A DNA stretch of 64,000 nucleotides, from assembly GCA_963702495.1 (NCBI GenBank), contig CAVPDA010000022.1, positions 124,001 to 188,000 of the forward strand, in the 5' to 3' direction. The translations under genes were made by a program, and so were the position numbers. Below the pieces are notes generated by a model. It ran no database searches. It was not told where the DNA came from and saw nothing but the letters and a program-made list of their open reading frames with translations. Of this stretch, positions 59,884 through 64,000 are shown one piece after another. The DNA is from CAVPDA01 sp963702495 (GTDB lineage Bacteria > Pseudomonadota > Gammaproteobacteria > Burkholderiales > Rhodocyclaceae). How positions within the stretch are numbered: position 1 is the first letter of the stretch; each line of letters opens with the position of its first letter.

Positions 59884-60147
59884 ATGACCGACAACACATC
59901 AGAACTTGCGCATCTGGTCGAGACTCTCAGGAAGGAGCGGGACGAGTTGCGCGTCAAGCTGCATTTGGCGAAATCCGACGTGCGGGACGAGTGGGAAAAG
60001 GTCGAGCACAAGTGGCAGCAGGTCGAGGCCAGGCTGCCGCAGGTCAAGTCGGAACTGGGCTCGGCCGCCGGCAATGTCGGTGCGGCGCTTGCACTTGCCG
60101 TCAACGAGATTCAGGCGGCCTATCGGCGCATCCGCAAGCTGTTCTGA
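59884..60147 (+). CDS. small coiled-coil protein
   Basis: An 87-residue protein, almost all helix: TLRKERDELRVKLHLAKSDV and WEKVEHKWQQVEARLPQVKS show heptad spacing, followed by a mildly hydrophobic segment (GNVGAALALAVNEI). AAGGAGA precedes the ATG at 59884. It looks like a small structural or scaffold protein; the function is unknown. A 257-bp stretch without genes follows it. Confidence 0.8.
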   Translation: MTDNTSELAHLVETLRKERDELRVKLHLAKSDVRDEWEKVEHKWQQVEARLPQVKSELGSAAGNVGAALALAVNEIQAAYRRIRKLF

Positions 60148-60404
60148 CCTGCAGCGAAGGGCGCGCCGCCGCGGCGGAGCGTGAAAGCGCTTTGGCGCAG
60201 GCTCAGGCGGCAAGATGCGGACAACGCGGTGCAGCGCGGAAGAAAGTCCCGGCATTGCGCGCAAGATCGAACTAGAAAGGGCTTAGGGGCGGGGCAAACG
60301 ACGGGCCGCTACGCCCCCCGGCCGGTCCAGCGTGTTCAGCGGCGCAGGTTTCGGCTGCGCCGCAGTGCGGAATTGGGCCTGCCGGTTCGGGAACGGAGGC
60401 TGCC

Positions 60405-60884
60405 ATGTCCATTTCTCATCACCTGTCCCGCTACCTTGAACAGCACGGCGCACGCTACGAGGTGTGCATGCACGAGCACAGCCGTACCAGCGCAGAGACT
60501 GCCCGCACGGCGCAGGTGCTGCCCAGACGACTCGCCAAGTCCGTCATCCTCGAGGACGACGACGGCTGCCTGATGGCCGTGCTGCCGGCCGACAAGAACG
60601 TCATGCTCGGCCATCTCTCCCGCATGCTCGGTCGCAGGGAACTGCGGCTGTCCGACGAAAACTTCATCGCCATGCTGTTCGACGACTGCGATCGCGGCGC
60701 CGTGCCCCCCGTCGGCATGGCGTGGGGAATCGAGACCATCGTCGATGACGAACTCGAAGCCGGCGACGTGGTGTACCTGGAAGGCGGCGATCACGAGAGC
60801 CTGCTGCGCATGTCCGGCGAGCAGTTTCACGAACTGATGAGAACGGCGCGGCACGGGCACTTCTGCAGGGCGCCGACGCACTGA
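60405..60884 (+). CDS. YbaK/ProX-like aminoacyl-tRNA deacylase domain protein
   Basis: A 159-residue protein with a YbaK fold: YLEQHGARYEVCMHEHSRTS, the conserved Lys in RLAKSVILEDDDG, and VPPVGMAWGIETIVDDEL. The family hydrolyses mischarged tRNAs (for example Cys-tRNAPro). The GG-rich loop of true YbaK is altered, so the substrate is open. The C-terminal HGHFCRAPTH is not conserved. Confidence 0.88.
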   Translation: MSISHHLSRYLEQHGARYEVCMHEHSRTSAETARTAQVLPRRLAKSVILEDDDGCLMAVLPADKNVMLGHLSRMLGRRELRLSDENFIAMLFDDCDRGAVPPVGMAWGIETIVDDELEAGDVVYLEGGDHESLLRMSGEQFHELMRTARHGHFCRAPTH

Positions 60885-61033
60885 GCCGGGAGCGGTGGCG
60901 AGCGGACGGCGGCCGGGTAAGGGCTGGTCCGCCAAGACTGCGCGCGCCGCCTGCCTGTCTTGTTCCGGCGTTCCCGCCGGTGCGCGGACATCCGGGCTGG
61001 TGCTGCGACTGCGCTGGAAGACGGGACGCAAGC

Positions 61034-61897
61034 ATGAACCGACGAAGATTTCTCAGTCTCGCGGCCGGTGTTGCCGTGGCGGGCAACGCCGCAGCGCAAC
61101 GGTCCGCGTCCTTCCGCCCTGGTCTTGCCCTCGTGCTCGGCGGCGGTGGTTGCCGCGGCTACGGCCACATCGGCGTGATTCGCGTACTCCAGAAGTACGA
61201 CCTCAGGCCCGACCTGGTGGTCGGCTCCAGTGCCGGCAGCCTCGTCGGCGCGCTCTACGCGGCGGGACTCGGCGCCGATCGGCTCGAACAACTCGGCAAC
61301 CGCCTCACGCCGAACCTGCTGCGCGACTGGATCTTTCCCAAGCTCGGCATCTTCGGCGGCGACGCGATCCGGCGCTTCGTCGCGGCGACCGTGGGCGAGC
61401 GCACGATCGAGTCCCTGCCGACCCGCTTTGCGGCCGTGGCGACCGACTTGCGTACCGGGGAACAGAAAGTCTTCGATCGCGGCGACCTCGGCCTCGCTGT
61501 CCAGGCCTCATCGAGCGCGCCGGGGCTGATCGAGCCGGTACACATCAATGGCGGCAATTATGTGGATGGCAACATTTCGGCGCCGGTTCCGGTTGGCGCC
61601 GCACGGCGGCTGGGTGCGCGCCGCGTGCTGGCGGTGGACGTCACCTTCCCGCCCGAGCAGGCGGATCTCAGCGATCCGTTCGACGCCTTGTACCAAGCGT
61701 TCTCGATATTGACTCGCCGGCTCGCGCTGGAGGATCGCGCCGGCGCCGACCTGCTCATCGAGCCGGACATCCCCGAGCACCACGACATGTCGGCGGGAAC
61801 GCTCAAGGCGCTGGTCGAAGCCGGCGAGCGCAGCGCGCTTGCGGCGTTGCCCAAGCTTCGCACGCTGTTCGCCCGCGCCGCAACCGAGCCGGGATAA
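61034..61897 (+). CDS. patatin-like phospholipase with Tat signal
   Basis: The start at 61034 gives a Tat-type signal (NRRRFLSLAAGVAVAGNAAA). The patatin domain has LVLGGGGCRGYGHIG, the nucleophile motif GSSAGSLVG and the Asp motif VDGNISAPVPVG. The catalytic Ser/Asp pair is intact. It is a second patatin in this window; the other is a Sec lipoprotein at 29372-30289. Tat export implies it folds before crossing the membrane. Confidence 0.92.
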   Translation: MNRRRFLSLAAGVAVAGNAAAQRSASFRPGLALVLGGGGCRGYGHIGVIRVLQKYDLRPDLVVGSSAGSLVGALYAAGLGADRLEQLGNRLTPNLLRDWIFPKLGIFGGDAIRRFVAATVGERTIESLPTRFAAVATDLRTGEQKVFDRGDLGLAVQASSSAPGLIEPVHINGGNYVDGNISAPVPVGAARRLGARRVLAVDVTFPPEQADLSDPFDALYQAFSILTRRLALEDRAGADLLIEPDIPEHHDMSAGTLKALVEAGERSALAALPKLRTLFARAATEPG

Positions 61898-62177
61898 GGC
61901 GCGGGCGGCCTCGCCGATCCGCGTCTTCGGCCACGTTCGGCGACGGCGACACACGACCATCGCAGGGACAGGGCGCGATTACCCGGTCGCGTCGCGACGG
62001 TTCTCGATGACGGGTATGATCGGCACCGGTCAAATCGGGACCGAGACATGGGCAGTGGCGTGGAAAGAGGCTACGGCGTTCGGGAGACTCACTGGAGAAT
62101 GCGGCGGCCGACGGGGCAGTCGACCGGTGCAGCCGGCCATGGCTGATTCCCGCGGCGACGGGTGCGTGGCGGACCTT

Positions 62178-63764
62178 ATGGGACCACGGTGCCGCCGCGC
62201 CGACAAGACGGAAGCCCGACAGCCCAGGCGCAGGATCTTCGTTAAGGCCCGCATTGCGGCGAGCGTCGCACTGGTCGCTGTCATCGGCGGTTGCGGCACC
62301 CCGGGCGGCTATGAATCGCGACCGTGGCCACCGCAGCCGCCCGTCGAACGGCCGCCGTCGGCTGCGGTCCAAAAGCCGGTTGAGCCACCCCCGGCGGCAC
62401 CTGTCGCGGCGCCACCGCCTGCCGTGCCGCCGCTGGTGCCTCCCGCCGTCGCGCCGCCGCCCCCATCCCCGCCCGCCTACCCGGAAAAGCGCGAGGGCAA
62501 GGCATTGGTTTCCCGCCTGTTGCCGGGGGGAGTGAGCGATCGGGCAGGATGGGCGGCGGACATCTTCAACGCCTTCGCTGCGCTGCGGATTCCGGCCACC
62601 ACCGAGAACTTCTGTACGGCGATCGCGGTGATCGAACAGGAATCCACCTTTCAGGCCGATCCCGCCGTGCCGGGGCTATCGCGCATCGCGTGGGCGGAAA
62701 TCGAGACGCGGCGCAAGCACTACGGCATGCCGAAACTGCTGCTGGACGCGGCGCTGGCCAAGACATCCCGGGACGGCCGCAGCTACAAGGTGCGCATCGA
62801 TACGCTGCGCACCGAGAAACAGATGAGCATCCTGTTCGAGGACATGACGTCCGAGTTTCCCTACGGCGACCACCTGTTTGCCCGCTACAATCCGGTGCGC
62901 ACCGGCGGTTCGATGCAGGTCAGCGTCCAGTTCGCCGAGGAGCAGGCGCGCACTGCGCCCTATCCCTATCCACCGATCGGCAGCGTGCGCCACGAAGTAT
63001 TCACCCGCCGCGGCGGCCTCTACTTCGGCATTGCCTATCTGCTGGATTATCCGGCCTCCTACGGCGAGCCGCTGTATCGCTTCGCCGATTTCAACGCCGG
63101 CCGCTACAGCGCGCGAAATGCCGCATTCCAGAACGCCGTGACGAAAATCAGCAAGCGCCGCCTCAGCCTCGACGGCGACCTGCTGCGCTATGCGGGAAGC
63201 GGTGATCGGTCGCAGGATCCGAGCGACACCCAGCGCGCCCTCGATGCAGTCGCGGCGCGCCTGCGCCTGAGTCGCGCCGAGGTGCAGCATGACTTGGCAC
63301 AGGAGAAGGCGCCAGGATTTCAGGACACGGTCCTCTACCAGCGCGTGTTCGCGCTGGCGGATCAACTCGCCGCGGACAAGCTGGCCCGCGCCGTGATGCC
63401 GCAGATCGATCTCAAGAGCCCGAAGATCAAGCGCCGCCTCACCACCGAGTGGTTTGCCAAACGCACCAACGGGCGCTACGGCAACTGCCTGGCCAGGGAG
63501 GCGGAAAGGGGCGAAGTCGAATCCCCGGGGGCGGCCCATAGCCTGGCTGCGAATGGCTTGGTTGCCCGGGAACGGGGGTTCCACGAGCATTCTGATCTGG
63601 TCCTGATGGGCTGCCAGACGCACGGCCTGCTCACCGTGCCCCTGTCCGAGGACCTGCGCGCGCAGACGGTCGGTCCGCAGCGCCCCGCTCGGCGATGGTC
63701 GGGCGTCTGTGCCGAGGGTTTCGGTTGCTGCCGACGGCTCTTTGACCGCCCGTCCGCCGTTTGA
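62178..63764 (+). CDS. DUF1615 family lipoprotein with long C-terminal tail
   Basis: A lipobox (VALVAVIGGCG) is followed by a long Pro-rich linker (PPPAAPVAAPPPAVPP) and a DUF1615 domain: LLPGGVSDRAGWAADIFNAF, ENFCTAIAVIEQESTFQADP, YNPVRTGGSMQVSVQFAE, HEVFTRRGGLYFGIAYLLDY. The fold is related to lysozyme-like domains (the ESTF Glu may be catalytic), but activity is unproven. The start at 62178 is tentative, since a 26-residue basic stretch precedes the signal core. The family usually ends near FAKRTNGRYGNCLAR; here ~80 unlike residues follow, which may reflect a lost stop or a frameshift near 63490. Confidence 0.85.
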   Translation: MGPRCRRADKTEARQPRRRIFVKARIAASVALVAVIGGCGTPGGYESRPWPPQPPVERPPSAAVQKPVEPPPAAPVAAPPPAVPPLVPPAVAPPPPSPPAYPEKREGKALVSRLLPGGVSDRAGWAADIFNAFAALRIPATTENFCTAIAVIEQESTFQADPAVPGLSRIAWAEIETRRKHYGMPKLLLDAALAKTSRDGRSYKVRIDTLRTEKQMSILFEDMTSEFPYGDHLFARYNPVRTGGSMQVSVQFAEEQARTAPYPYPPIGSVRHEVFTRRGGLYFGIAYLLDYPASYGEPLYRFADFNAGRYSARNAAFQNAVTKISKRRLSLDGDLLRYAGSGDRSQDPSDTQRALDAVAARLRLSRAEVQHDLAQEKAPGFQDTVLYQRVFALADQLAADKLARAVMPQIDLKSPKIKRRLTTEWFAKRTNGRYGNCLAREAERGEVESPGAAHSLAANGLVARERGFHEHSDLVLMGCQTHGLLTVPLSEDLRAQTVGPQRPARRWSGVCAEGFGCCRRLFDRPSAV

Positions 63765-63922
63765 GGCCCTCCTGCCGCATGCGATCTGCGCACGTTGAGA
63801 TCATGCGACCCGTTCCCCGAGCCTTGCTGGCGACACAGGTCGCCGTGCCTTCAGTGGGCGCACCGGCGGCCGTTGTATGGGGAAGCGCGGATCATCGATC
63901 TGCGGCTGGATCGGTGCGAACA

Positions 63923-64000
63923 ATGCTGGAAATCGTTTCCTCTCATGACGTTAAGCTGGGTATGTTCGTCGTGGAACTCGACCGACCGTGGCTGGGCACG
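63923..64000 (+). CDS. start of a DUF3391 / HD-GYP protein (cut by window end)
   Basis: The last 26 codons encode SHDVKLGMFVVELDRPWLGT after MLEIVS. This is the N-terminal signature of DUF3391, which precedes HD-GYP domains in cyclic di-GMP phosphodiesterases. The HD-GYP part lies outside the window and is inferred. Confidence 0.75.
   Translation, partial: MLEIVSSHDVKLGMFVVELDRPWLGT

Noticed and set aside
60148..60404. Small gene between the coiled-coil protein and the YbaK-like gene
   Set aside because: Short frames exist, but none has a ribosome site, plausible composition or recognisable sequence.

Overview
The window is about 65% GC by eye, densely coded, and reads as a chromosomal segment of a betaproteobacterium, most likely Rhodocyclales-like. 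That placement is inferred from gene content and order (zapD-yacG, miaB-phoH-ybeY-corC-lnt-glyQ-glyS-gmhB-plsC, DUF6394, DUF1615); no rRNA gene is present to confirm it. Most of the window is housekeeping DNA. One accessory patch lies at about 18.4-23.1 kb.

Layout. 0-4.5 kb: tail of an M23 peptidase, secA, argJ. 4.5-10.4 kb: a membrane aminopropyltransferase, an OmpA-like lipoprotein, a Tat-type FAD oxidoreductase, an S-adenosylmethionine decarboxylase and a TrpB2-type synthase, possibly an envelope-linked polyamine set. 10.4-16.9 kb: SPOR protein, coaE, zapD, yacG, a Nudix/ThiE fusion, a DUF815 ATPase with a tiny membrane protein, mltA, carbonic anhydrase. 17-18.3 kb: an ammonium transporter behind a readable RpoN promoter and NtrC sites. 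18.4-23.1 kb: a methyltransferase, a small HMA-like protein and an AraC-family regulator split by a decayed IS4-type element whose transposase carries a DUF4338 (DruA-like) domain. 23.4-29.3 kb: sensor kinase, SCO protein, pseudopilin, potassium channel with DUF6394 partner, and a Lys/Ala/Glu-rich secreted protein. 29.4-32.7 kb: patatin lipoprotein, dsbC, a UbiH-type hydroxylase and tRNA-Met. 32.9-38.4 kb: two tandem PAS histidine kinases. 38.4-49.7 kb: the conserved miaB-to-plsC run, with a diguanylate cyclase placed between lnt and glyQ. 49.8-64 kb: ppdK, a YgjP-like metallopeptidase, gloA, an HD-GYP regulator with Hpt partner, a TAXI binding protein, small conserved proteins, rhomboid protease, YbaK-like deacylase, Tat-patatin, DUF1615 lipoprotein and the first codons of a DUF3391/HD-GYP protein.

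Points that stand out. SecA has Gln instead of the catalytic motif II Glu at residue 210. Four otherwise well-conserved genes (coaE, two histidine kinases, ppdK) each need removal of exactly one base to read through, and the potassium channel has an in-frame TGA. Because coaE and secA should be essential, sequence or assembly error must be excluded before any of these is read as biology. The amt control region has a near-consensus -24/-12 promoter with two NtrC dyads 32 bp apart. I found no CRISPR array, prophage or complete defence system.
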